A stretch of 34,825 nt of DNA from Candidatus Cloacimonadota bacterium (GCA_021734245.1 JAIPJH010000020.1:1-34825); one strand, 5' to 3'; shown: positions 27,201 to 34,359, counted from the stretch's first letter. Translations and numbers: made by a program. Notes: generated from the letters alone by a model not told the origin.

Positions 27201-27431
27201 GATCCGTGGTGGAATCCGATGGGAGAAAATCAGGCGATAGATCGTGCCCATCGCATCGGGCAAACTAAAAAAGTGATGGTTTATAAAATAATCACAAAAG
27301 GGACCATTGAAGAAAAAATATTGGCATTGCAGCAAACAAAACGCGAAATGTTTGAATACATTATCGACGGTGGACAGAGCGTTCTGAAAGGTATGACTAC
27401 CGAAGAATTGCAGAAACTGTTGGAGTATTGA
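24255..27431 (+). CDS. SNF2-family helicase/ATPase with N-terminal SWIM zinc finger
   Basis: The 1058-residue protein is a double-stranded DNA translocase of the bacterial SNF2/RapA-like superfamily 2 group. A SWIM-type finger (CSECGDDECKH; C76, C79, C84, H86) lies near the N-terminus. A large family-typical middle region (about 100-600) follows. The SNF2 ATPase has Walker A DDMGLGKT (about 630-637), DEAQ (724-727), LSGTPIENNPTELWSIFDFL, and the helicase C domain with LKTGGYGLNLTAAD, DPWWNP, QAIDRAHRIGQTKKV. Bacterial homologues are poorly characterised; chromatin-like remodelling or RNA polymerase recycling are suggested roles. GGAG lies nine bases before the start. A nested palindrome repeat follows immediately downstream. 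Confidence 0.93.
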   Translation: MAKLFGKEFHIHSNSWFFKSSVIKLQFRELNYRKYLDEEENVVFKFEPIPRKKNIFTAKMEIVYDKKKRKIASHYCSECGDDECKHFLSVINYAYNYLNTDMLEKEVVQTYHTKLMEYNEYWQRIVLNAKIEIGDIYNQSTDKIRFYLKSYGDLKIRIISILAANQEIKAEDQQAVPLAEKQMKALSDIEIELLKTLQKNKCSFSRKGKFFSIYKTKFVKFFPILRNLQSKVFIKETGDKLEFSDEEFRINFQINKLEKDKYLLKTSNAEHISAVYVGKTTFVLKKNIVYNISLPFSQTVTQQIFTTGYNLKEADLVYLSSVVARQLGLMKCYLDFEEGIELPEVYNNTPVITFLLHKEDEKIIMKGMLKYDDDVFVPMSVIRYPVELVRYDQDDNPSWFYIPPQSKYEIMEFVQKFPQSQTNKLADESKLIFEGKENIAELKKVIFEHSDPSWNVQLSDDLKKEFVYKVTLKPVIRTRSKGKINWFEYDVEYNYKDISFSHDELKKFFKTKEKFLRLEDGRLLYFENKEAFNTIEEVLKKSDKLPDEGYKLSIYNLPYVYQLNTVNNGIRVIGNEYLDGMFDAILARKMKERNPLPHLLNSVMRSYQKSGFHWLKMLENYEFNGILADDMGLGKTVQAISVLSSLNSNFKAIVICPKTLLFNWAAEIEKFNKSLTYVLYEGNLKERKQILENLNVNILFASYSIIQNDIKELAKIEFDYVILDEAQHIKNASALRTKAVKKLNGRHKLALSGTPIENNPTELWSIFDFLMPGYLPSLRSFKSKYMNEKQKDAHENLKLLVSPFILRRKKSDVLIELPDKQEQIAYCKLTGIQEKMYLQILDNVKQNFLQPDQDIKSNYMHILAALTRLRQVCDHPALIDKNVKIKDEISGKLDLLKEIVVDAVENGKKLLIFSQFVQMMQVIKQMLIKEKITFEYMDGSTKNRQQVIDNFNNNNNIRSFLISLKTGGYGLNLTAADTVIIVDPWWNPMGENQAIDRAHRIGQTKKVMVYKIITKGTIEEKILALQQTKREMFEYIIDGGQSVLKGMTTEELQKLLEY

Positions 27432-27434
27432 GAA

Positions 27435-27540
27435 GCTCCCCTTCGTAAGGGGAGAAGAGAAACGAAGTTTCGAAGAAGGGTTTTGTAAGTTTAATGATCG
27501 AATAAAACCCCTTTAGTTCTCCCTTATGAAGGGGGACTTA
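27435..27540. repeat. Nested palindromic repeat, copy 2
   Basis: Hairpin AGCTCCCCTTCGTAAGGGGA at the left and TCTCCCTTATGAAGGGGGA at the right flank an inner inverted pair, AAGGGTTTTGT with ATAAAACCCCTTT. This is the same architecture as 8111-8210. This copy carries an extra GAAACGAAGTTTC hairpin in the left half. It begins three bases after the SNF2 stop and ends 23 bases before the yigZ start. Confidence 0.65.
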
Positions 27541-27563
27541 TAAAGAATATTTAAGAGAAATCT

Positions 27564-28163
27564 ATGGAATATTTTTATTCAGTAAATAAAGATAGAAAAA
27601 TTGAACTAAAGATCAAAAGATCGAGATTCATAGCGCATTTGCGTTACGTGGAAACGATCCAGCAGGCAAAAGATTTTATTTCCGAAATTTCAGCAGAACA
27701 TAAAACCGCCAATCACAATTGCTGGGCTTACATCGTGGGAGAAAAGGGTGAAACTTTTCACAGTTCGGATGCCGGTGAACCAAGCGGAACAGCCGGGCAA
27801 CCAATGCTGAATGCGTTAAAAAAACATGAAATAACAAACGTGGCAGCAGTTGTAACCCGTTATTTTGGTGGAGTAAAACTGGGAATTCGTGGTCTTATCG
27901 AAGCATACGGGCAGGCAGTGAAAGAAGCGATCAATTCCAAACCTTTGAAAAAACTGGTTAATTATAAAAATTACAATATTTCCACAACTTACGATTTTGC
28001 AGAAATCCTAAAACATCGCATCACAAATATGAAGGCTGAAATTTTGAATGCGGAATATACAGCAGAAGTTAACTTGCAAATCCAAATTGAAGAACATCTG
28101 AAGAAAGAACTGGAAAATTATTTGAATGAAATGTATAAAGCTGGAAAGATAGTTTTTAGTTAA
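27564..28163 (+). CDS. yigZ: YigZ/IMPACT family protein
   Basis: The 199-residue protein has the IMPACT (UPF0029) N-terminal domain with the signature KTANHNCWAYIVGE, SSDAGEPSGTAGQPML and VVTRYFGGVKLGIRGLIEAYG (about 55-120). A DUF1949-type C-terminal domain (about 135-197) follows. Length matches E. coli YigZ (about 204). The eukaryotic relative IMPACT modulates translation stress signalling; the bacterial role is not settled. The ribosome binding site is weak (AAGAGA). The gene converges with the lipoprotein gene, leaving one base between stops. The repeat upstream probably separates it from the SNF2 gene. Confidence 0.92.
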   Translation: MEYFYSVNKDRKIELKIKRSRFIAHLRYVETIQQAKDFISEISAEHKTANHNCWAYIVGEKGETFHSSDAGEPSGTAGQPMLNALKKHEITNVAAVVTRYFGGVKLGIRGLIEAYGQAVKEAINSKPLKKLVNYKNYNISTTYDFAEILKHRITNMKAEILNAEYTAEVNLQIQIEEHLKKELENYLNEMYKAGKIVFS

Positions 28164-28164
28164 A

Positions 28165-28626
28165 TCACTCCCATTCTGTTCCTGGTAATTTTCCTGCAAC
28201 TACTATTGTCTGATTAAAAGTCCAGATTTTTATATCAAACCCTTCGCGACTGTCGAATAGCCATTCTTCATCGCTGTTAGGCTTACCGTACCTTTCTTTT
28301 GCCAAAAAAGGTACATTTACATTTGACTGATATTCAATAATGAATTCATAGAGAATCTGCGGTTTTTCTTTCGTAAAATAATAAGTAACTTCTTTGATTT
28401 CTGCATCTTTGAATTTTTCGGCATATTCAACCCTGAAATTAAAAGCATCATATTTTTCTAATTTCTCCAAATCCTTGATCTTCGAAAAATCTGCTAACTC
28501 CATACCCAGATAGAAGTTCCTTAAAGTTTTGGGTAACAGTGTTTTTTGATAAGAATGTTTAGCTATAAAACCGCATGAAACTATTGTAATCAAAACAATT
28601 ACATTTAGTAGTATTCTCTTTTTCAT
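28165..28626 (-). CDS. Small predicted lipoprotein, unknown function
   Basis: The 153-residue precursor begins MKKRILLNVIVLITIVSC, with IVSC fitting the lipobox and the cysteine at 18 as the expected lipidation site. The mature part is a soluble alpha/beta-looking domain with a conserved-looking LRNFYLGMELADFSKI start and a KERYGKPNSDEEWLFDSREG stretch. The composition is typical of small envelope lipoproteins in FCB genomes. No family recognised. GGAGG precedes the start. It lies 20 bases downstream of queE on the same strand, so it is probably in the same transcript. Confidence 0.75.
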   Translation of the reverse strand: MKKRILLNVIVLITIVSCGFIAKHSYQKTLLPKTLRNFYLGMELADFSKIKDLEKLEKYDAFNFRVEYAEKFKDAEIKEVTYYFTKEKPQILYEFIIEYQSNVNVPFLAKERYGKPNSDEEWLFDSREGFDIKIWTFNQTIVVAGKLPGTEWE

Positions 28627-28646
28627 AAAACCTCCATTTTAATTAA

Positions 28647-29285
28647 TCAAACTCCTCTTTGATCTTTTTCCCAGATATATTTATGAAGCTGCAACTGCAG
28701 GCGAACCGGCAATTTATCTTCAATGATCCATTCTGCCAATTGACGAGGTTGCAACGAACTGAGCACTAATGAAAACAGAACTTTATGATCTTGTAGTTTG
28801 TTGTTTTCAATGAAATTTTTTGACCAGGTATAATCGAAGCGATCAGAGATCACAAACTTTATCTGATCTTTATCCTTCCTCAAATAATCCAGATTCTCTT
28901 GCAAGAAGCTGTCTTCAAATCCACTGCCGGGAGCTTTTACATCCACGATCTTGGTTACAAAATCCTGTACTCTGTTCAAGAAAACAGAACCATTAGTTTC
29001 CAATAAAATTTTATATCCCAGTTTATGAAGTGTATCAAAAAGTTCATAAATATCATCTTGCAGAAGCGGCTCGCCACCTGTAACTTCCACTAATTTTATC
29101 GGATCGTATTTTTTGATTTCATTAATAATTTGCTCGACTGATAATGAATAACCTTCCTGGTAGCTGTAAGTTGTATCGCAATATTTACAGCGCAGATTAC
29201 AGCCGGCTGTTCTTATAAAAATACAAGGCAGCCCCGCAAATGTAGATTCACCTTGAAGACTGTAGAATATTTCAGTTAGCTGCAT
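28647..29285 (-). CDS. queE: 7-carboxy-7-deazaguanine synthase (QueE), radical SAM
   Basis: The 212-residue enzyme converts 6-carboxytetrahydropterin to 7-carboxy-7-deazaguanine, an intermediate in making queuosine. EIFYSLQGES at the N-terminus is the QueE signature, and C29-N-L-R-C33-K-Y-C36 is the radical-SAM CxxxCxxC cluster motif. TGGEPLLQ (about 69-76) binds SAM. Other queuosine genes (queC, queD, queF) are not adjacent. There is no Shine-Dalgarno sequence before the start (GTTGATAAAAT). The upstream DNA is a decayed mobile-type segment that ends about ten bases before the ATG and may have removed the original leader. No preQ1 riboswitch was recognised. Confidence 0.93.
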   Translation of the reverse strand: MQLTEIFYSLQGESTFAGLPCIFIRTAGCNLRCKYCDTTYSYQEGYSLSVEQIINEIKKYDPIKLVEVTGGEPLLQDDIYELFDTLHKLGYKILLETNGSVFLNRVQDFVTKIVDVKAPGSGFEDSFLQENLDYLRKDKDQIKFVISDRFDYTWSKNFIENNKLQDHKVLFSLVLSSLQPRQLAEWIIEDKLPVRLQLQLHKYIWEKDQRGV

Positions 29286-29656
29286 ATTTTATCAACACAG
29301 TGAAACTGAGACACTGTGATCACAGAGGTGAATTTTGAGTACTTCTTATTCATCATATCCATTGATAATTCGTTCCCAACCATCTATTAATTTTGGTAAA
29401 ATAAAGGAACAGCAACTTGAGTTTGATTTTGCATGTTTTTTAAAGATAATTCCTTACTCCAGCATTTTTAGTAAACCCTTTCCAACAAACCAAGTCCTAA
29501 ATTTCTATGAACTTCGATGGCACAATCCAGTACAACCTTGCTGGTTTTATTCAAATCTTCTAACTTCATAATTTTTTAATTTTGTTAACGTAACTCCCAA
29601 CTCTGTTTCTCTGCCCGTCACGCCGAAGTGTACGAAGGTGGATGTCTCTGTGTTTT
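29286..29656. other. Relic segment between the amidohydrolase and queE
   Basis: This 371-base gap lies inside an otherwise tight minus-strand unit. It contains a disrupted GxxExxY-family gene (29387-29569). The left edge has CACAGTG...CACTGTG (29294-29316) followed by CACAGAGG, and the right edge has GTCTCTGTG (29644-29652), which is the inverse of CACAGAG. The region reads as a decayed insertion. No intact gene is present; a 78-codon frame on the plus strand has no ribosome binding site or family features. Confidence 0.65.
29387..29569 (-). pseudogene. Decayed GxxExxY-family gene
   Basis: Reading from ATG at 29569 on the minus strand gives MKLEDLNKTSKVVLDCAIEV followed by HRNLGLGLLERVY. This contains the family-naming motif G-L-L-E-R-V-Y after the typical IEVHRNLG. 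A TAA (29470-29468) then stands where the family has Glu (VYE). The same frame continues KCWSKELSLKNMQNQTQVAV, PLFYQN and stops at 29387, matching the family up to its Q..VP..Y segment. The C-terminal half is gone; a short out-of-frame LIDGWERIINGYDE further on may be a remnant of the end. Intact members are about 125 residues. The function of the family is unknown. Confidence 0.75.
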
Positions 29657-30865
29657 CTAAAACGGCAGATACGGAAAATCCTTATGATAACCTAAAATCT
29701 CATCAATTTTCTTATTTATACTATCAGGATGACCCAGCACGAATTTCTCAATTCCATCAACCTCAAAATAGGAATAATCTTCTTTATCAATATCAAAAAT
29801 CTGCAGGAATTCAAGATCGCCATAAACTGGTTTCTCTTTATACATAAGGAAGGCAACATCGGCAATATCGGTATGAACAATGTTATCAAAAACATCATCA
29901 TTATTTTTACGCAGCAAAAGTAAATTGGAAGTCTCTGATTCCAATTCAGCATAAGTTTGCGGTAAATAAAGTGCTCTGGCAGCATTTTCTGTAATCATTC
30001 GAAAGATCTCTTTCATGGGAAAATCCGGGAATTTTTGATGGGCATATTTTATTTCGGAAAGCAAATTAATGCCGCCGGACATGGTGGAATCTGTTCCCAG
30101 AACCACATTTACTCCAAATTCCATGCAGGAATTAATATCCAATGTTTGTCCGATCAGGAAGAAGTTAGATTCGGGGCACCAGCAGATCGTTGTTCCATGA
30201 TCTACACATTTTTTAAGTTCATCTCGGGAAAGTGCAATGCCATGAATTATCATTGTGTTTGGTTGCAGAAGACCCAATTTTTCTAAAGCAGGAAAACATT
30301 TTTTAGCGGCTTGGTCGGTGCCTTCTCCCAAATGAACAATAAAAGGCATTTTGCCTTTCGTTTTTTTCCATTCGGTTACAGCATCATCTCCACCCCACCA
30401 GTTTCCCATTTCCAAAGAGTGACACTGACCATAATTTTTCATGATCGTAATTGGCTTATTCGTATAATATTCATCTTTTTGTTTGGAAATATGATCTTGA
30501 ACTACAACACAACCGGAAAATAGATTTTTATAAATTCCCAATTGTGTGATAAGTGGTGCATTTCCTTTTGTCAGATCGAATGAACCGTCATTGATCCAAA
30601 CCTGATTGCGTTCCAGAAATGGTGGAGTTTCACGCATTTCTACAACCCACTTACTGACATTTGAATATGGTTTCCCTTCACCGGCTTTAGGATACCAGTT
30701 GCTGATCAGATGATCGTGGCAATTTATAAATGGTGGATAAGCGATCAGATTTGAGCAATCAATTTCTTTTTGGTTAGTTTTAATTAAATCGCTTATTAAG
30801 CTAATCTTGTCATCAAAAATAACGTTATCGGCATTTTGTACACGGGCAAGTACTTTTATCTGCAT
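29657..30865 (-). CDS. Amidohydrolase-superfamily metal-dependent hydrolase
   Basis: The 402-residue protein shows the amidohydrolase metal-site series: H50-D-H52 (NCHDHL), H178 (IVHLGEGT), H208 (IIHGIALS) and D259 (LGTDSTMSGG). The single-metal pattern without a bridging Lys resembles the deaminase/chlorohydrolase branch (SsnA, TrzN, MtaD), so a purine or related heterocycle is a plausible substrate, but nothing fixes it. Its start lies five bases after the etfA stop and its AGGA ribosome binding site overlaps that stop, so it is translated from the etfA transcript. Role in an electron-transfer operon is unknown. Confidence 0.85.
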   Translation of the reverse strand: MQIKVLARVQNADNVIFDDKISLISDLIKTNQKEIDCSNLIAYPPFINCHDHLISNWYPKAGEGKPYSNVSKWVVEMRETPPFLERNQVWINDGSFDLTKGNAPLITQLGIYKNLFSGCVVVQDHISKQKDEYYTNKPITIMKNYGQCHSLEMGNWWGGDDAVTEWKKTKGKMPFIVHLGEGTDQAAKKCFPALEKLGLLQPNTMIIHGIALSRDELKKCVDHGTTICWCPESNFFLIGQTLDINSCMEFGVNVVLGTDSTMSGGINLLSEIKYAHQKFPDFPMKEIFRMITENAARALYLPQTYAELESETSNLLLLRKNNDDVFDNIVHTDIADVAFLMYKEKPVYGDLEFLQIFDIDKEDYSYFEVDGIEKFVLGHPDSINKKIDEILGYHKDFPYLPF

Positions 30866-30870
30866 AATTC

Positions 30871-32049
30871 CTACTTGAACATTTTTGTAACTTGAGGAAT
30901 AACCTCAAATAAATCTCCTACCAATCCCAAATCGGCAATTTTAAAGATCGGAGCGTCAGGGTCTTTATTGATCGCAATGATATAATCGGCGGATTGCATT
31001 CCAGCTAAATGTTGAATTGCACCGGAAATTCCAACTGCGATATAAACTGTGGGTTTAATTGTTTTTCCCGTTTGCCCAACCTGATGTGGATAAGGAATCC
31101 ATTCTGCATCAACTGCTGCACGGGAAGCTCCGACAGCTGCATCGATCTTATCTGCCAATTCTTCTAATAAAACAAAATTTTCTTTCTTCTTTAGTCCGCG
31201 ACCACCGGAAATCACGAAATTTGCTTCGGTAAGATTTACGGTTTGAGTTTCATCTTTTTCAAATCCCAGATATTCGGAATCATCTTTCAGATTTGAAAAA
31301 TCTATTTTTTCTTCAATTATTTCACCTTTACGAGTTTCATTGCGAGGAAAAGGATCCATAACTTTATGACGAACTGTTGCCATTTGCGGCAAATGATTGG
31401 GAGTAACGATCGTCGCCATGATGTTTCCACCAAAAGCCGGACGGGTTTGATGTAAATTTCCTGTGTTATCATCTATTTTCAATCCTGTACAATCTGCTGT
31501 GAGGCCTGTTTTAAGTTCAATTGCTACACGAGGAATGAACGACCTTCCCATAACAGAAGCACCGGAAATTATTATCTCCGGTTTATACTTTTTTGCAAGT
31601 TCAGTGAGAGCTTTGGCGTACGGTAAATCTAAAAAATTCTCCAATTTTTCATCTTCAGCAACAATAACTTTATCCGCTCCAAAATAGATCAATTCCTGAG
31701 CCAGATCTTTGATATTATATCCCAGAATAACGGCTGTTAAGTCAGTTTGAAGATGATCTGCCAGATCTCGACCTTTTCCCAGAAGCTCAAAAACTACAGG
31801 AGCAATTTCACCTTTTTTCTGTTCAGCAAAAACCCAAACCCCTTTATGTTGACTACGATCTACTTTTATCTGTCCAAATTTACGAATTATAATTGCATCA
31901 AAAGAACATGCGCTCACACAAGCTCCGCAAAGTGTACACTTATCCATATCTACTTCGGCTAATTTATCTACTACTTGAATAGCGTCATAAGCGCAGGCTT
32001 TCAAACAAAGTTTACAGCCTACGCATTTATCTCTGATAACTTCTATCAT
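30871..32049 (-). CDS. etfA: Electron transfer flavoprotein alpha subunit with fused 2x[4Fe-4S] ferredoxin domain
   Basis: The 392-residue protein begins with a bacterial-type ferredoxin domain: C9, C12, C15, C19 and C38, C41, C44, C48 in two CxxCxxCxxxC motifs. An ETF alpha N-terminal domain (about 68-250) follows. The FAD-binding C-terminal domain is complete: GRGLKKKENF, GASRAAVDAEWIP, HQVGQTGKTIKPTVYIAVGI, SGAIQHLAGM and INKDPDAPIF. Such Fd-EtfA fusions occur in anaerobes, often in electron-bifurcating or membrane-linked complexes. ETF works as an alpha/beta pair, yet no etfB adjoins it: upstream is a 157-base gap and divergent lepA. Ribosome binding site AAAGGA is distant (about 13 bases). 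Confidence 0.95.
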   Translation of the reverse strand: MIEVIRDKCVGCKLCLKACAYDAIQVVDKLAEVDMDKCTLCGACVSACSFDAIIIRKFGQIKVDRSQHKGVWVFAEQKKGEIAPVVFELLGKGRDLADHLQTDLTAVILGYNIKDLAQELIYFGADKVIVAEDEKLENFLDLPYAKALTELAKKYKPEIIISGASVMGRSFIPRVAIELKTGLTADCTGLKIDDNTGNLHQTRPAFGGNIMATIVTPNHLPQMATVRHKVMDPFPRNETRKGEIIEEKIDFSNLKDDSEYLGFEKDETQTVNLTEANFVISGGRGLKKKENFVLLEELADKIDAAVGASRAAVDAEWIPYPHQVGQTGKTIKPTVYIAVGISGAIQHLAGMQSADYIIAINKDPDAPIFKIADLGLVGDLFEVIPQVTKMFK

Positions 32050-32157
32050 CTTTATAAAAATTTCCTTTTCTCATTTTTTCGATTTAACTTAAATTTCAAC
32101 AATTTGTCGTCAAGTTTAAATTTATTCTTATATAAGACAGATTCGCGCAGGAATTTG

Positions 32158-32187
32158 TTGACACATAGAAAGATACTAAAGTTTTTG
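32158..32187 (+). promoter_or_regulatory. Candidate lepA promoter
   Basis: TTGACA (32158-32163), 16 bases, then AGTTTTTG (32180-32187). The predicted start point would leave a leader of only about 15 bases, which still includes the CGGAGG ribosome binding site. Confidence 0.4.
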
Positions 32188-32206
32188 AATGCTTATCGGA
32201 GGTTAG

Positions 32207-34006
32207 ATGAACAGAGAGTTAATCAGGAATTTTTGCATAATCGCTCATATTGATCATGGCAAATCGACTCTGGCAGACAGATTGCTGGAATTCACCAATG
32301 TGGTCGACAAAAACATGAAAGTTGCCCAGATTTTGGATGATATGGATCTGGAAAGAGAACGTGGCATAACTATAAAATCTCATGCTATAAGAATGGAATA
32401 TAATAATGATGGAAAAAAATATGTGCTAAACTTAATCGACACACCTGGTCATGTGGATTTCAGCTATGAAGTTTCTCGCAGCCTTGCTTCTTGTGATGGT
32501 GCACTACTTCTGGTTGATGCTTCTCAGGGAATTGAAGCCCAAACGATGAGTAATCTTTATCTGGCAATGGATAATGATTTGGAAGTGATTCCCGTCATCA
32601 ATAAAATCGACCTTCCCAAAGCCGATGTGGAAGGTACTGAACACGATATTATCGAAAATATTGGTATTGGATCGGAACATATTTTTAGAGTAAGTGCCAA
32701 AGATGGTACGGGAATCGAAGAACTGATGAAGGGAATTATTGATTATATTCCAGCTCCGGAAGGCGATCCAAGCAAGCCGGCAAAAGCACTGATATTTGAT
32801 TCTTATTTCGATAAGTATCGTGGTGTAATTGTGCTGATTAGAATGGTAGATGGTGTTTTGAAGCAAGATGATCAGATCAAACTTTTTTCTACCGAGAAAG
32901 AATATTCGATAGAAGAAATTGGCTATTTAAGTTTGAAGCATCAGAAAACAAAACAACTTTCCGCAGGAGATGTTGGATACATAATAGGCAATATCAAAGA
33001 AGTTGCCGATGCTCGTGTAGGCGATACTATAACTTCAGCAAAAGGTGGCTGCCAGAAAGCAATGCCTGGTTTTGAAGAACCAAAACCAATGGTTTACAGC
33101 GGTGTATTTCCGCTCGATAAAGAAGATCATGAAAACCTGCGTGACAGCTTGGGAAAATTGAAATTGAATGATGCTGCACTTACCTACGAACCAGAAAGTT
33201 CTTTGGCTCTCGGTTTCGGTTTTCGTTGTGGTTTTTTGGGAATGCTGCATCTGGAAATTGTAAAAGAACGCCTTTTTAGAGAATATAACGTTCCAATAAT
33301 AACTACAACTCCAAGTGTACGATTCAACATAAATTTAGCCAATGGAACTCAAAAAGTAATTTACAATCCTGTTGATATGCCAGACCCGGCTGATATTGAA
33401 AATATCGAAGAACCATTCATGAATGTGGAAATAATTGTTCCTTCCGATTATTTGGGCAATATCATGAAACTTGTTCAGGAACGTCGCGGAATTCAAAAAG
33501 ATATCCAATACATCGATGAAAAACGTATGTCTATCCATTATGAAATGCCATTAATTGAGATCATTTTCGATTTTTATGATAAACTTAAATCTGTAAGTCG
33601 AGGATATGCTTCATTAGATTATTCCTTCGAAGAATACAGAATTTCAGAAGTTGTAAAGGTTGATATCCTGATAAATGGTGATAAAGTAGACGCTATGTCT
33701 TTCATTTGTCATGCAGATAAAGCCTACCAATGGGGAAAAAGTGTGACCGAGAAATTGAAGGATGTAATTCCTAAACATCTTTTCAAGATAGCACTTCAAG
33801 CCAGTATTGGCTCAAAAATCTTGGCACGAAGTACTATCACTGCTATGCGTAAGAATGTAACGGCAAAATGTTATGGTGGAGACATTACCAGGAAAAGAAA
33901 ATTATTGGAAAAACAAAAGGAAGGAAAGAAAAGAATGAAAGAAGTGGGAAATGTAAATGTTCCGCAGGAAGCCTTTCTGGAAGTATTAAAAGCCGACAGG
34001 AGTTGA
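32207..34006 (+). CDS. lepA: Elongation factor 4 (LepA)
   Basis: The 599-residue translational GTPase back-translocates or remodels stalled ribosomes and affects 30S assembly. GTPase motifs are complete: G1 AHIDHGKST (13-21), the switch-I region ERERGITIKS, G3 DTPGHVDF (78-85) and G4 NKID (132-135). LepA-specific features include the GFRCGFLGMLHLEIVKERL elongation-factor domain and the C-terminal domain with AKCYGGDITRKRKLLEKQKEGKKRMK. Length equals E. coli LepA (599). CGGAGG precedes the start. It is divergent from etfA and followed by the tRNA-tuf unit, which has its own promoter-like sites. Confidence 0.97.
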   Translation: MNRELIRNFCIIAHIDHGKSTLADRLLEFTNVVDKNMKVAQILDDMDLERERGITIKSHAIRMEYNNDGKKYVLNLIDTPGHVDFSYEVSRSLASCDGALLLVDASQGIEAQTMSNLYLAMDNDLEVIPVINKIDLPKADVEGTEHDIIENIGIGSEHIFRVSAKDGTGIEELMKGIIDYIPAPEGDPSKPAKALIFDSYFDKYRGVIVLIRMVDGVLKQDDQIKLFSTEKEYSIEEIGYLSLKHQKTKQLSAGDVGYIIGNIKEVADARVGDTITSAKGGCQKAMPGFEEPKPMVYSGVFPLDKEDHENLRDSLGKLKLNDAALTYEPESSLALGFGFRCGFLGMLHLEIVKERLFREYNVPIITTTPSVRFNINLANGTQKVIYNPVDMPDPADIENIEEPFMNVEIIVPSDYLGNIMKLVQERRGIQKDIQYIDEKRMSIHYEMPLIEIIFDFYDKLKSVSRGYASLDYSFEEYRISEVVKVDILINGDKVDAMSFICHADKAYQWGKSVTEKLKDVIPKHLFKIALQASIGSKILARSTITAMRKNVTAKCYGGDITRKRKLLEKQKEGKKRMKEVGNVNVPQEAFLEVLKADRS

Positions 34007-34163
34007 CCTTATACAATATTCTGATAAGATTTTTCTTTTAACTTTTACACAAAGTACAAGTTATTAAAATTTCTTGAATTTGTTTGTTTATGATTTTTCC
34101 GATTTTATTACAAACCTAACAGATTGTTTTTAAAGAAATTATATAAAGTATTTAATAAAATAA

Positions 34164-34193
34164 TTGACACATATTAAAGAACAAAATTTTTTG
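34164..34193 (+). promoter_or_regulatory. Candidate upstream promoter of the tRNA-tuf unit
   Basis: TTGACA (34164-34169), 16 bases, then ATTTTTTG (34186-34193). The left arm of the inverted repeat lies inside the spacer. A second TTGACA (34242-34247) sits 38 bases before the first tRNA and may be the main start. Confidence 0.4.
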
Positions 34194-34222
34194 GCAATTC
34201 CGTTTATTTAGGTTCTTTAATA
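34172..34222. repeat. Perfect 11-bp inverted repeat ahead of the tRNA-tuf unit
   Basis: TATTAAAGAAC (34172-34182) and GTTCTTTAATA (34212-34222) are exact reverse complements separated by 29 bases. There is no T run to make it a terminator. It could be a regulator-binding site or a paired DNA structure between the two TTGACA boxes. Confidence 0.5.
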
Positions 34223-34284
34223 AATAATAATGTGAAAATAATTGACAGTAAAAATAGTAATTTTTTTCTGTCTCGACTTTTGAA

Positions 34285-34359
34285 GCCGACGTGGCTCAAC
34301 GGTAGAGCACTCGACTTGTAATCGAGCGGTTGTGGGTTCGATTCCTACCGTCGGCACCA
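34285..34359 (+). tRNA. tRNA-Thr (UGU anticodon)
   Basis: Acceptor GCCGACG pairs with CGTCGGC, discriminator A and an encoded CCA. Anticodon stem CTCGA/TCGAG closes the loop CTTGTAA, giving anticodon TGT. T-arm GTGGGTTCGATTCCTAC is standard. First of four tRNAs ahead of tuf. Confidence 0.97.

Larger units (their letters stand above)
34007..34284 (+). other. A+T-rich leader region of the tRNA-tuf unit
   Basis: After a weak hairpin with a T run directly downstream of lepA (about 34008-34034), this 278-base gap carries two TTGACA boxes (34164-34169 and 34242-34247) and a perfect 11-bp inverted repeat (34172-34182 with 34212-34222). No gene is visible. Strong stable-RNA promoters are expected here. 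Confidence 0.6.

Noticed and set aside
29270-29330. preQ1 riboswitch ahead of queE
   Set aside because: The hairpin CACAGTG/CACTGTG lacks the preQ1-I or preQ1-II core sequences and belongs to the relic element.
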